Assembly: GCF_001540865.1 (NCBI RefSeq)
Contig: NC_033621.1
Location: 21,039,769 to 21,103,768, forward strand
Reading direction: 5' to 3'
DNA: 64,000 bases
From: Ananas comosus
Taxonomy: Eukaryota > Streptophyta > Magnoliopsida > Poales > Bromeliaceae
Shown: piece after piece, positions 36,301 to 47,000 of the stretch
Layout of the letters: every line of letters begins with the position of its first letter
Numbering within the stretch: the stretch's first letter is position 1
Position numbers and translations under genes: made by a program
Notes under the pieces: generated by a model
What the model saw: only the letters and a program-made list of their open reading frames with translations
What the model was told of the DNA's origin: nothing
Database searches by the model: none

Positions 36301-39300
36301 CCTCGTTAAACAACCAAAACTTTGTTCGCTACCACTTTTAGATGTAGTATTTGGTCAAAATTAAGAGAAGAGAATAAGGGTGGAAACATGTGAAGAAGTG
36401 TTGAAGAACTGGGAGGAAAACAAAACAAAAAAAGGGGCCTTGTCCAGTCACCCATCCGTCAATGTCTGCTCGATCTCAGCTTGAATTTATATATGTATTT
36501 CTTTGTGGTGTTTCCATTGCCATATTGAATGCTTGTTCATTCATTCTACTTACTATTCACTGCTTTTTCTTTTGAAAATTCACCCTTAGTTCAATTTGAT
36601 TGGACATAGATATTCTCTACCATGAATCTGAAATCTATAATACTTCACCACATTGCCAAAACTGAACAATTTTGCATTCTGCACATTTTCTGCAGTGAAT
36701 CAATGTCATTGCTTCTGCTGTATACTAACATCTAAGTTGTTATACTTGAATATCGATGTCTGTGTACTTAGCTGGATGAGAAATGAAAAATACTATTAGT
36801 CATATCAGAATCTTTCGTCTTAGTCTGTTCTTTGAAGCCCATTATTCGACCTGATATTTGCTTTTGACTTCCTGCATCATCCTTTATTTTATATGTCCTT
36901 AGGCCTAAGGGGTTTCATTGGAGACACAATCTACCATGATCTTTCTCATTTTAGTATAAGCAATGTTGACTCTTTCCAATTTAGACTCTCGTGACATCTT
37001 ACTAGATGAGATTTATTGTTCACTAAGCAGGTAGGCTGCTGTTATTTTATCTATTTGTATACTAAAAATAGAGCTTCCATTATTTCAGAGAAAGGTGAAA
37101 TCATAAGCAATCATTACAAACTACTTCCTGTTGATCTGCGTGATATCCAAAAATTAGATGCCGTCATCGATCTGGCTCAGTTAGATCCTCGGTAAATTTT
37201 TCCCCTTTTCCCCCTCTCATTCTTTGCCTTTTGGGAAGCTTACAACTCATCCCGTAACTTTTACAACATTTTTTAAAAAACTATCTATGTTTACATGGTC
37301 ACCAGATCAGCCCTTGATACAATTTAGTAAATTTCAGAAAACCCCTCAAAGCGACATGGGAAAAAATAATTAAGGTTCAAAACAATGACCAGATACAGTA
37401 AAAAATGATCATTTAATCCTTATTCTAATCGTTTTGGTTGACAACATAATGATTTAACATATATTTGGACCTGCAGTTGATCAATTGATTGTCTGTACTA
37501 ACTTTTACTCTTTTAGTTCCAATCTTTATAGTTTAAGTGAGTATTCAGTTAAGTTAAAAATTTAGTGCGAGGCTACTGGTTACCTTACTCTGTTTAACTA
37601 CCTATTAGACTCCTAATTTAGTGCGAGGCTACTCCTTATTCCGTTACTCTTTTCTAGTGGGTGCTAACAAAAAAGTTATTAGTTTTTTTTCTTTATAAAT
37701 TCCTGAAAATCAGTAAACTCTGTAACCGGTTGATGTAATAGTCGAGTATGTATGGGGTTTTGTGTTTAAAATGCTTATAAATTTATGATGCTAGTTGTAT
37801 ATTTTCCTTAACCTTTTTTTCTTGATGCTGCTATATTTGTTAAAAGGGATAATAGCCTATATACCCCTCAAAACTTCAGAAATATCTCATTTACCCCTAC
37901 TTTTTTTTTCTTTCTAATATACCCCTCATATGTTCCTCCGTTATTCCGAAATACCCCTGCAGTTACCACCCGTTAAGTTAACTTGGGTTAAACGTGAGTT
38001 AAATATTTACTAGAGTTAAAAAAATCAAAATGCCTTTTTTGCCCTTAGCTTAAGGGTAAATAAGAAATGTTGGTGATGGTAGAAGGGTATATTTGAAAAG
38101 ACCAAAAATCAAAATACTTTTTGTACCACTAACTTAAGGGCAAATAAGAAAAATCGGTGATAGTGGAAGGGTATATTTGAAAGGGTAAAATAGTAATTTC
38201 ATACAGATAACAGTTATTATTAACAGTTCATTAACGGAATTTAACTCTAGGGGTATATTTGAAATAGTTGGAACGTAAAAAGGGTATTTTCAATATTAGC
38301 CTTCTAAGAGGGGTAAATCAGAAAGTCGGGAACTTTTCAGGGGTATATAAGCAATTGCCCCTTGTTAAAAAGCATTTATCTCCTTTTTCTTACTAAAGTA
38401 TTATACATTATAGCTTTATGCATAACAGTGATACTAATGTATTTGTACTGATGCATCTGACGATATCTCTTATATTCCTTAGTAAGAAGGAAGAAGATCA
38501 AACATGTATATTATATTGAACTTTTATTTTAATTCGTCTATACCAATCAAATAAGCATGACACAGTTAATTTCTGTTTGGCAAATCCAACATATGTGGAA
38601 GCACTTGTATAATCTTCTGTTTAAGTATGAATTGTTTACTTATATAAATAGGAGTTTATGGCAAAGAATTGAACTTGCTCATTCTGATCTTGTCATCAGC
38701 CTGCCAACCTTTATAATTGCAGAGTGCGTGTTGATATATCTAGATCCAATTTCGACGCGTTCTATTGTTCGATGGGCTTCAGAAAAATTTGCAACTGCAG
38801 TCTTTTTCCTATATGAACAGGTTCTTTCGAACTGTCTGATGTTTCCCTTCAACCTTTTTCTTTTGATTATTTATTTCGTATATCGGTATCTTGTTTACTC
38901 TTAGATCCATCCTGATGATGCATTCGGACAGCAAATGATAAAAAATCTTGAGGTAATGTGGATGAACTTGTAGTTTATTTTCTAGTCAGTTGGCTTCTCA
39001 TGCATTTTTCATTTTTAGCATACTATAGAGTTGTGCTTCTGGTTGTTAATGGATTGTCATGCACTAATGCAGAAAATTATCACAAAACTTATATGAGATG
39101 TTTGCTTGGTTAACCAACACATATTTGTTTATCGTAGCTTATACCTCGGGTTGAGGAACTTTGTTAGTTTGTGTTCAGATTCTATTGGTCCATTGTGACA
39201 TAAAAATCTTGCAAATCTAGAACAGAAAGTGCCAAACTGATAATGCCGCACATAGATATGAAATTCGGTGAGTAGTATTAAGGGAAAAAAGGCTGGCTGG

Positions 39301-42300
39301 CTGGAAAAAGTGACGAACATGAACTAAAAGAAAGCAGAAGAACAAATAAGAGAGTGCGTGTAGTATTCTGCTTCATGATGTTGTGCTAGTACATAATGAA
39401 TTTTGAGGTGCATTTTGTAGATTATTTTAGATGATTTTGGACAACCATTTTGTCGACATGGAGTCAATTAAGCTGAGCTAAAATGTCATATATAAAGAAA
39501 TATATGCAATTTGAACCCCAAGGATCCAGGCCATTTTGCAAAAGAAATCAGCTTTTTCTCTTTTTCCTATGTTTTTCAATTCTTTCACTTATTAGGGTAG
39601 ATAATTTTTTCACGTGGAAATGTTAGCCACTTTGCCGTCAACTATAACTTGCCTCCTGTCATTGCACAAAACACATCCCTCCCTTAGTCATGCCATCATT
39701 TTTCTGTGGTTGCCCAGCTGGCCTTACATTGGAAATTTGCTGCTCTGTGGTGGCCCAGAGGCCCCAGACTGGACATTAGCCCAACAGGGTGTTGAGTTTT
39801 CGTGTGTCTTTGCAGGCGTGCAACATGCAGTAGCTCGTTGATGGTCTAGTTTTTCTCGACCAAACCCTTAATGAGGTCGAGCCATTTGTCTTTGGTTGAC
39901 TACTTCCTATTTTATCATATTCCTAGCCATGCCCAGCCTAATTAAATTTTGTCCAAAGTCTACTAGAACTCATAATTATGTCAAGGTTAGATTTCTTCTA
40001 TCAATGTGTACTATGTTATGAAGCTCTACCTTCTTTGAAGATCACTCTACCAGATTGGTCTGAATGGGTTCTGGACCCTACTTACAGACGGTGACCATCG
40101 AAATTGAAACCAAAATATTTCTGTTTTGGTTTCGGAGTTTAGGCTGAAACTTAGAACTATGTTCTATATTAGGTTGTTTTGCTCAAGGTGTAAATGTTGC
40201 AAGAGGACGGGTGTAGATATTCTAGGAGACTCTTTTTGGAGCACAACAAAATAACAAGGATGCAGTATAAGGACAGTGGACATTGATTGAAGATGGATAG
40301 ACAGAAAGAAAGAAGTATGCAGCAACAATGGGAGCTTTAGCACAGTATAGATGCAAACAATGGATAGTGCGGGAGTCTTTCTTTGGCAATCAGGAGCGAT
40401 AGCAATGCTTATCTTATTTTATTTTATTTTGTTTTACTTGATTTTATTTTTCAGTTGATCTTGCTTGATCTTTCTTGTTACTTTGATCTCGTTGTTTCTA
40501 AACGCTTGGAACAAGTTCCGCAGCTGCCAATGATCTTTTAACTTAATGTCGACATCAAAGTGCAGAGTCGAGGATGTCCTCTCCTCAGTATACATGCTAC
40601 ACCAACCTTAAAATCCAAGGAGAAGCTTTTTCTCGACCAGGGATGGCAGGTGCGTTCCTCACGTCTCAAAAGATTACTATTATGTCATAAAGCCTATGAT
40701 ATAGTATGATTTTATAGGGTTGTAGTGACATTATTGATCTTCAGAGAGCTGTTGCTTGGGATATGCTGAAAATATATAACGAATTCCTTGACATTCAAGA
40801 AAGGCGCAGGTAGTGATTCTTGACTAAATACATTATAAGTACTGCATTTTATATAATTCAAAAAGAAAAATGCATTTCTTTACTTTTCTGCAATAGTGCT
40901 AGTTGTAGATTTCCTTATTTTCAAGTGCATTTGGTACCTCAACTCATTCTTTTAAAATAGTTTCTTCTCAAAAGCAGATATAGCTTCTTATGGCCTGCTT
41001 GTCGCTGTATTTTTGTCCCAATGTGTGGTGCTCTATGCGACTCAGAAAGAAGCAAGCTGTTTAGCACCAGTAAGAAACATGAAGGTCCCGCCAATGCACT
41101 GATAGTTATAACAGAGGAAGCATCCCCCGAGATGCGTTCATGAACAAATGTTTGTGATGCGCATGAGGCTATAAGCACATCAGCTTGCCTATCCAAATAA
41201 ACCCTGAATGTTTTGCTTCCCTTATATATATCTAGCCACAGTTACAACAGTATTAACTTGGGGACTTCAAGAAAGAGTGCAAGTTACTTAACTTGGTTCT
41301 CAGAACTTTTGTCTTTTAATGGATTGAAACTCAACCTAGTTCATGAGAGGAATCACCTGCTTATTTTGACCGAAGGTTCAAAACGATAATTTAATCGAAT
41401 CAAATGATTACTCTGAAATTTGTTTTCTTTGCCACTAAATCTTTGCATACACTCGTTTGTCGCAGGATTGAGAGACTCGAGTTGTTTGATGAGTTTGAAG
41501 AGTGGTATATGATGCAGGCAAGTTCATCATCCAATTTATATTTTATAATGGTTATGGCACGGTTCCCTTCTAATAAGCTTTTGCTTGTTTCGGTTTACCT
41601 TTATCATGAAGTTTAATTCACTCTTTTCCTCAGGAACATTACTGTGTGGCGTATGCAATTAGTGATGCTGAGGTCAGTGGACAATACATTTGGGCAAACT
41701 ACACTTCCTGGACATGTTATATTATTTCACGTTCTGCGTTTGCATTTTGTCATAAAGGAAGAGGGTTTAGTTTGGACCTAAACTAGCTTGTATGGGGAAC
41801 TTTTCATTTTAATGTCCATAAAAAGAGATAGGTTATGATTTTGCATTTCAGTGGATTGTTGAGCGAAAGTGTGACGAAGAGTGGGAACAGACAAATGGTT
41901 CTCCTTGGGCAAATGGAAATAACATCTTACTTATTAGTTAAAACTTTCGCAACTACTATCACCACACAATTTCTAAATAAAATAAACGAAGCGGGTAGCA
42001 TGCTACCTATCTCTCAAAAAAAAAAAAAACTATCACCACACACTGTTAGATGATTATTGTTTCTCTGTGTATACGTGGGCCAAACATTTTGATGCGCCTA
42101 TTATGTTCATTTTGTGTCAAATGTATACTGCAGAGAAAAGAGATGATTGGTGGGATTATATATTTCTAGTTAGTTTTTTTAATATTTAGCAGTATTCCAC
42201 CCTGAACACATAAAAAATGACTTTTTTAAGATTAATCTTTTCCTGCAATTACAAATAGATTAACGAACATCAGGTTAAACTAAATCTGCAAAATTGGAAG

Positions 42301-42438
42301 GTAATGTTTCGGCATAATTGATGTAAAGAAGTGATACTTTTTATATTTCTAATGAGCTAATTGCATTTGTTTCATGTGCAGGGCCTGTTCCATGATTTCG
42401 GATTTCCAAAGGATGAGCATCTTCAATCTTCAACCTAG
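33199..42438 (+). CDS. LCMT1: Leucine carboxyl methyltransferase of PP2A
   Basis: Thirteen exons join in phase to 345 residues: 33199-33305, 34752-34840, 34940-35082, 35594-35641, 35922-36003, 37089-37191, 38700-38820, 38905-38952, 40566-40649, 40745-40809, 41466-41517, 41634-41672 and 42382-42438. A Ser-rich head is followed by the substrate-side segment [16 protein letters not shown], the SAM-binding motif [13 protein letters not shown], and the later family motifs [15 protein letters not shown] and [18 protein letters not shown]. The family methylates the C-terminal leucine of the PP2A catalytic subunit, steering holoenzyme assembly; the Arabidopsis member (SBI1) also dampens brassinosteroid receptor signalling. 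Intron 11 begins GC instead of GT (41518). An alternative acceptor before GGTTGTAGTGAC (40718) would add nine residues at exon 10. Introns 1, 6 and 12 carry repeats. Confidence 0.95.
33329..33370. repeat. (CT)n microsatellite in LCMT1 intron 1
   Basis: About 20 CT units beginning some 25 bases after the exon 1 donor. Read-through of the donor gives a false reading frame of Leu-Ser repeats. Confidence 0.9.
33735..34410. repeat. Two tandem copies of a GGCACG-rich TIR element
   Basis: Copies of about 335 bp at 33735-34065 and 34073-34410, each starting AAGGATTAAAGTGCC and ending GCCACGGCACTTAAAT-like. CGTATCGTGCCAGCAAGATA occurs near the left end, and its inverse near the right. Both hold the same middle (TTTGTTGCTAAAGAAAATAA). 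A third copy is at 44690-45025. In LCMT1 intron 1. Confidence 0.7.
37846..38361. mobile_element. Mutator-type MITE, copy B
   Basis: Begins GGGATAATAGCCTATATACC, ends GGTATATAAGCAATTGCCCC. Exact 9-bp target duplication TTGTTAAAA at 37837-37845 and 38362-38370. Within LCMT1 intron 6. About 85-90% like copy C by eye. Confidence 0.85.
41969..42027 (+). mobile_element. 5'-truncated SINE with 14-bp target duplication
   Basis: ATTTCTAAATAAAATAAACG, then AAGCGGGTAGCATGCTACC, TATCTCTC and an A tail. It is flanked by the exact repeat ACTATCACCACACA (41955-41968 and 42028-42041). Target duplication plus A tail means insertion by reverse transcription. It lies in LCMT1 intron 12. Confidence 0.8.
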
Positions 42439-43431
42439 TTAGAGCTGTAAATTTGAAAGGATTCCCATAACATCGGTAGATCCATCGTCGAGTATAAATG
42501 TTGTAATTGTGCGGAGTAATGAATCTTATAATTGGTGTTGATTCGTCTTGCGCATTGCAGTGCATACGACGACAATCTAAACAAAAGTGTTGAACTAGTG
42601 AAGAGCCTCTGCTTTGCAGTGGGACCTCTTTTTTTTCCCTTTCTTTTTCTTTTTTTGTTGCAATCAGTATCATGTACTGTAATAGTCTTAATCAAACGGA
42701 TCCATAAGCAGCTGGAATTACCATTTCTTAATCAAGTAATTTTCAAAGAATTGGAGGTTGCAGATTCATGGTTAAACAGTGTTATATAGATAGAATCATT
42801 GTATTTTGATCTAAGTGATGTTGCATTAGAATTGAACTGTGGAATCTCAATGTAGAGATGCTACACATCTGATCCTCATTGCTTTATTAAATGGATGTTG
42901 GAACTTTATACATGGTATATAATTTCCATGTATTTTCATAAAAATTAACGTTGTGTAAAGCTAAAATACTTTTAAAAATAGAAAAGGATCATTTATTTAT
43001 GCATCATTTTGACAATTGGACATCTACAATTGGACATCTAAATTGACGATCGACAGCATATTACTCCGCAATCGGCTGCAGCATGATCGCGTGGGAAGGA
43101 TCTAATAAAGATGTGATGTCTTTTCGGTTTTGTTCTTATAATCTAGAAGCTGTTTGGTTTCATATAATTATAATCACTGCAATTTTGAGTGCGTCTTTAG
43201 AGAAATTTAACCGAACTTTTAGTTTACAGTTATCAATATTTCTTTTCTTTTCAAATAAAACCAATTGCTTTAAGGATAATCAATGTTTTCTTTCACAATA
43301 TTTAGTGCTCCATAAACTATTAATCATTTACTGGTACTTGGTAAAAATTACTCAGTTTAAAAGAAAGAAACCGTGTATAACTTATTTGAACTATGAATAA
43401 TTTTGAATTACCTATCTAATTTTTAAAAGAG
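42439..43431. other. LCMT1 3' region and intergenic DNA
   Basis: The first few hundred bases should be the LCMT1 3' untranslated region. No exon matching the N-terminus of seryl-tRNA synthetase was found here on either strand. Confidence 0.5.
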
Positions 43432-43957
43432 CTTTTTTTGCAAATAGCCCCCTGATAAATTTTATTTACAAAAATAGCCCTGTGTAAAATTTATTTGCAA
43501 AAATGGCCCTGACCCTGTCATGCCAGCGCCACGTCAGCGCCACGCGGGCAGGGGCTCGGCCAGGTATTCAAGTTGAACACGGTGATTCGTTCACCGTGTC
43601 TAAACACGGTGAACGAATCACCGTGTTCTTCGTGCCCTCCCACCCCGCCCGGGGTGTTAGTGTTGCATTAGACACGGTGATTCGTTCACCGTGTCTAAAC
43701 ACGGTGAACTGTTCACCGCGTTTAGACACGGTGAACCATTTACCGTATCCTTCACTTCCATTTTTAGCCAAACACGGCCTGGCTACTTATATTGGACACG
43801 GACTTAACCATTTTCGGGGGTGCTGAAGGCATTTGTATTGGACACGGTGAACAACTCACCGTGTCAAGAGATTTGTATTGGACACGACGAATGGTTCACC
43901 GTGTCCAGTAATATACTTTAGACACGGTGAACCATTCACCGTGTTCTCTTTGAATAC
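43432..43957. mobile_element. Palindrome-rich element, cut off at an N
   Basis: The left end repeats AATAGCCC / ATTTATTTGCAAAAATGGCC. The core holds about eight copies of perfect or near-perfect palindromes such as ACACGGTGAACCATTCACCG followed by TGT. The relative at 54245-54660 has an inverted right arm. Here no right arm is present before the N at 43957. Confidence 0.6.
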
Positions 43958-44008
43958 NCAAAGTGCCCTACTAAATCTTAACTTCATCAATCTACTCTTC
44001 TTCTTTAT

Positions 44009-44029
<21 letters not shown>

Positions 44030-44053
<24 letters not shown>
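44030..44053. repeat. (TTA)n microsatellite
   Basis: Run of ATT units in the intron just before the first SerRS exon found. A similar ATC/ATT run follows that exon at about 44305-44355. Confidence 0.85.
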
Positions 44054-44054
<1 letters not shown>

Positions 44055-44091
44055 CCTTGTCATTTTTTCTTGTTTTGTTTTGATTTTTCAG

Positions 44092-47000
44092 GGCAGTATG
44101 AATTGGAGTGTTTGCGGAAGGATTTCAACCGCATCAACAAGGAGGTGGCGCGGCTGAAGGTGCTGAAGCTGGACGCGACGGAGGTGCAGGACGCCAAGGC
44201 CGCCCTCGACGCCCGCCTCGAGACCGTCGGCAACCTCGTCCACGACTCCGTCCCCGTCAGCAACGACGAGGTCCACTCCTGCCTGTCCCTTCTTGTTGTT
44301 GTTATCATCATTATTATCATCATCATCATCATCATCATAACCATTATTATTATTTTGATGCTTCAATTTGAGTTCATCTAAGAATCAAGAATTGTTTATC
44401 GAGAACTGAAGGGGTATAGCATAATTCTTGATTTTAGAATGGATATATACCGTATTCGACTTTCGAGTCATTTTCTTGGAATAAGATAAATCGCCCTTGC
44501 CAAATTTAGATGCCAAGACCTTTCAAAGAGCGAAAATCAAGCTCCTAGCTTTCAATGAATCGCGCAAGAAAATCTTTATGTCGGATAATTTATAGTTGGA
44601 TATCTTATTCTGACTTCCAAACAAAGCGAAGGTCCATTTTTGGACTGTAATTAGAAGTTTTCTATTTTGTTGATTTGCTGAATGCGAGGATTTGAGTGCC
44701 CAATGGCAGGGGCCATGACCATCGTGCCATACTGTGCCGACAAGATATTGACATGATACGGTTCCCTTGTCGATGGCAAGGCTCAAAAACTCTTTTTTTT
44801 TTAAATTAGCTAGGAGGTACATTAATAAAGTGCAAAAGATTCTATATTGTAAGCAATTAGAATATGTTGGTGCTAAAGAAAATAAATATTTCATGCCGAC
44901 ACACATTGTGTGTCGGCGGATAGGTATTTTTTGTGACAGACACGCATCAGCACAACACGACATACACCGTGTCGTACCGAGGCAGCAAGTTTTCAGCGTA
45001 ACTCCATTCCACGATACTTAAATCCTTGGCTGAATGTAAACTTTTTGGCCTTGCCGAATCCATTTAAAAAATCTAAACTTGCTATATGAACTGTTTGTGA
45101 TCTTAGTGAGCTTTGATATCAGGAATTGAGTAGGGATAACACAACTCTTATTTTTAGATCGTTGTGATTCATTCATTAGATGGAAGTACGGTTAAAATTT
45201 TCTTCTTTTTTTTTTTTTTTCAANTTTTTTTTTTTTTCCAAATTTGCCGAATGGAAACTTTTCGACCTTGCCGAGTTCATTCCAAATGCTCAACTCGCTA
45301 TGCAGACCATTTATGATCATAATAACCTTTGTTACCAAGAGTTGAGGGGGGGACAGCATAATTCCTTTTATAGATCTTTTGTCATTAATTGATGGAGCTG
45401 CAATTGAATTTTTTTTTCTTTTTTTTTTCCCAAATTCATGAAATGCAAGCTTTTTGGGCTTGCTGGATTCTTTCTGAATGCTGATTTGTAACTGTGTGCC
45501 TTATTGTTGTGATAATGACGCATTAGAGGAAAGAGTGGTTTGATAATGCTTGGCAAAATTTTGCAGGCGAACAATGCGGTGATTCGGACGTGGGGTGAGA
45601 GGAGGACTGAGGAGAAGCTAAAGAATCATGTGGATCTCGTCAAGCTTCTTGATATTGTTGACTTGGATAAGGGTATGCCATTTGTACTCTAATATTTCAT
45701 AATTGTGAATTTCTCAACCTTTTGTCCTCTGTAGGTGGAAGTTCTCCTCAATCCAATGAAGTTTGTTGAAAATAATTGAGTGTTTTGGAGAATGTGATTT
45801 TGGGAACTGAGTTTTCTCAAAATCAACTGTCAATTGCATTGAAATCTGTCATGCAAATATGCGAATCATGCTTTACGTGAAAGATCTATCCATCTTTTGT
45901 TATTAATTTCATCAACTTTCTACGGTTAAATGTTGGCAAAGTAAAATTTCTTCATAATCAGCCCTCCGTTTTTCAAATTCTGATTTTCCTTATGCATGAA
46001 TAGGAAAATTAAGGAGTTTGCAAAAGAAAATTCATTCTTTTTTACTTGAAAAGATTGTAAGGAAGAGGGTTTGGAGCTGTGCCAAGGGTGTAGGGGTGTA
46101 CTATGCAAATGCCTCATTGGCCATGATATTTGCTTCTCTTGTGCATTCTGGCAGGGCACCCTTCGAATTGCCATGTTTCATATGTTTCTTTTGAGAAGTA
46201 GAAATGTATTAAAACTACTCAAATTGCACGTTTCACGTTCTGACAAAACATGTTATGAAGCTAAGATACCCTTTCATGATTTTGGTCGGTTGTACAAATT
46301 GGCATGTTATTTACATTTATATGTGGTGCTTGTAGGTGCTGATGTGGCTGGTGGCAGAGGATTTTATTTGAAGGGCGAGGGTGTCCTCTTGAACCTGGCG
46401 CTGGTTAACTTCGGATTAGCATTTTTGAGGAAACGGAACTACTTGCCAATGCAAACTCCATTTTTTATGAGAAAAGATATAATGGCAAAATGCGCTCAGC
46501 TAGCACAATTTGATGAAGAATTATACAAGGCAAGTATTAACTATCTATTGTCTTTTGTAGATATATTTCCTTTATTTCTCAATCTGCTGTTTGCTGTAAA
46601 GTTTACTTCGTTTCCTTCAATGAATGAAGAGAAGATATAAATGTATATAAATGTATCTTATATGTTAGCCAGGTATACAAATTTGTATGCATTACTAGGT
46701 GAAGCCTTACAATACATACTAATGGTGCCATTGCTTGATGCTTTGCTATACGGATGGCTTCCCCTAGGTTGAATGCTATCAGAGATCTTCTTCATAGTAA
46801 AAAAGAAGGTGAATTGGCAGAGCCGCTGAGATTACTTTGCATTCAAATCCTAACCCCAGAACAGTCTCGGTAAAATGATAAAGTGAAGGTTTCGTCATAC
46901 TCAACATCCATTAGTTGTATAATATTAAGGGATAATTGTCTATATACCCCTCAAAACTTCAGAAATATCTCATTTATCCATACTTTTTTTTTTCTTTCCA

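Noticed and set aside
43503..43826. 107-codon frame with repeated HGD.FTVSKHGE phrases
   Set aside because: Direct translation of the palindromic CACGGTGAA repeats; both strands give similar frames.
44060..44381. Long frames on both strands around 44.1-44.4 kb
   Set aside because: Shadows of the GC-rich SerRS exon and of the ATC/ATT microsatellite.
46071..46640. 189-codon frame as an independent gene
   Set aside because: Its middle is the SerRS exon 46336-46529; the rest is flanking intron left open by chance.
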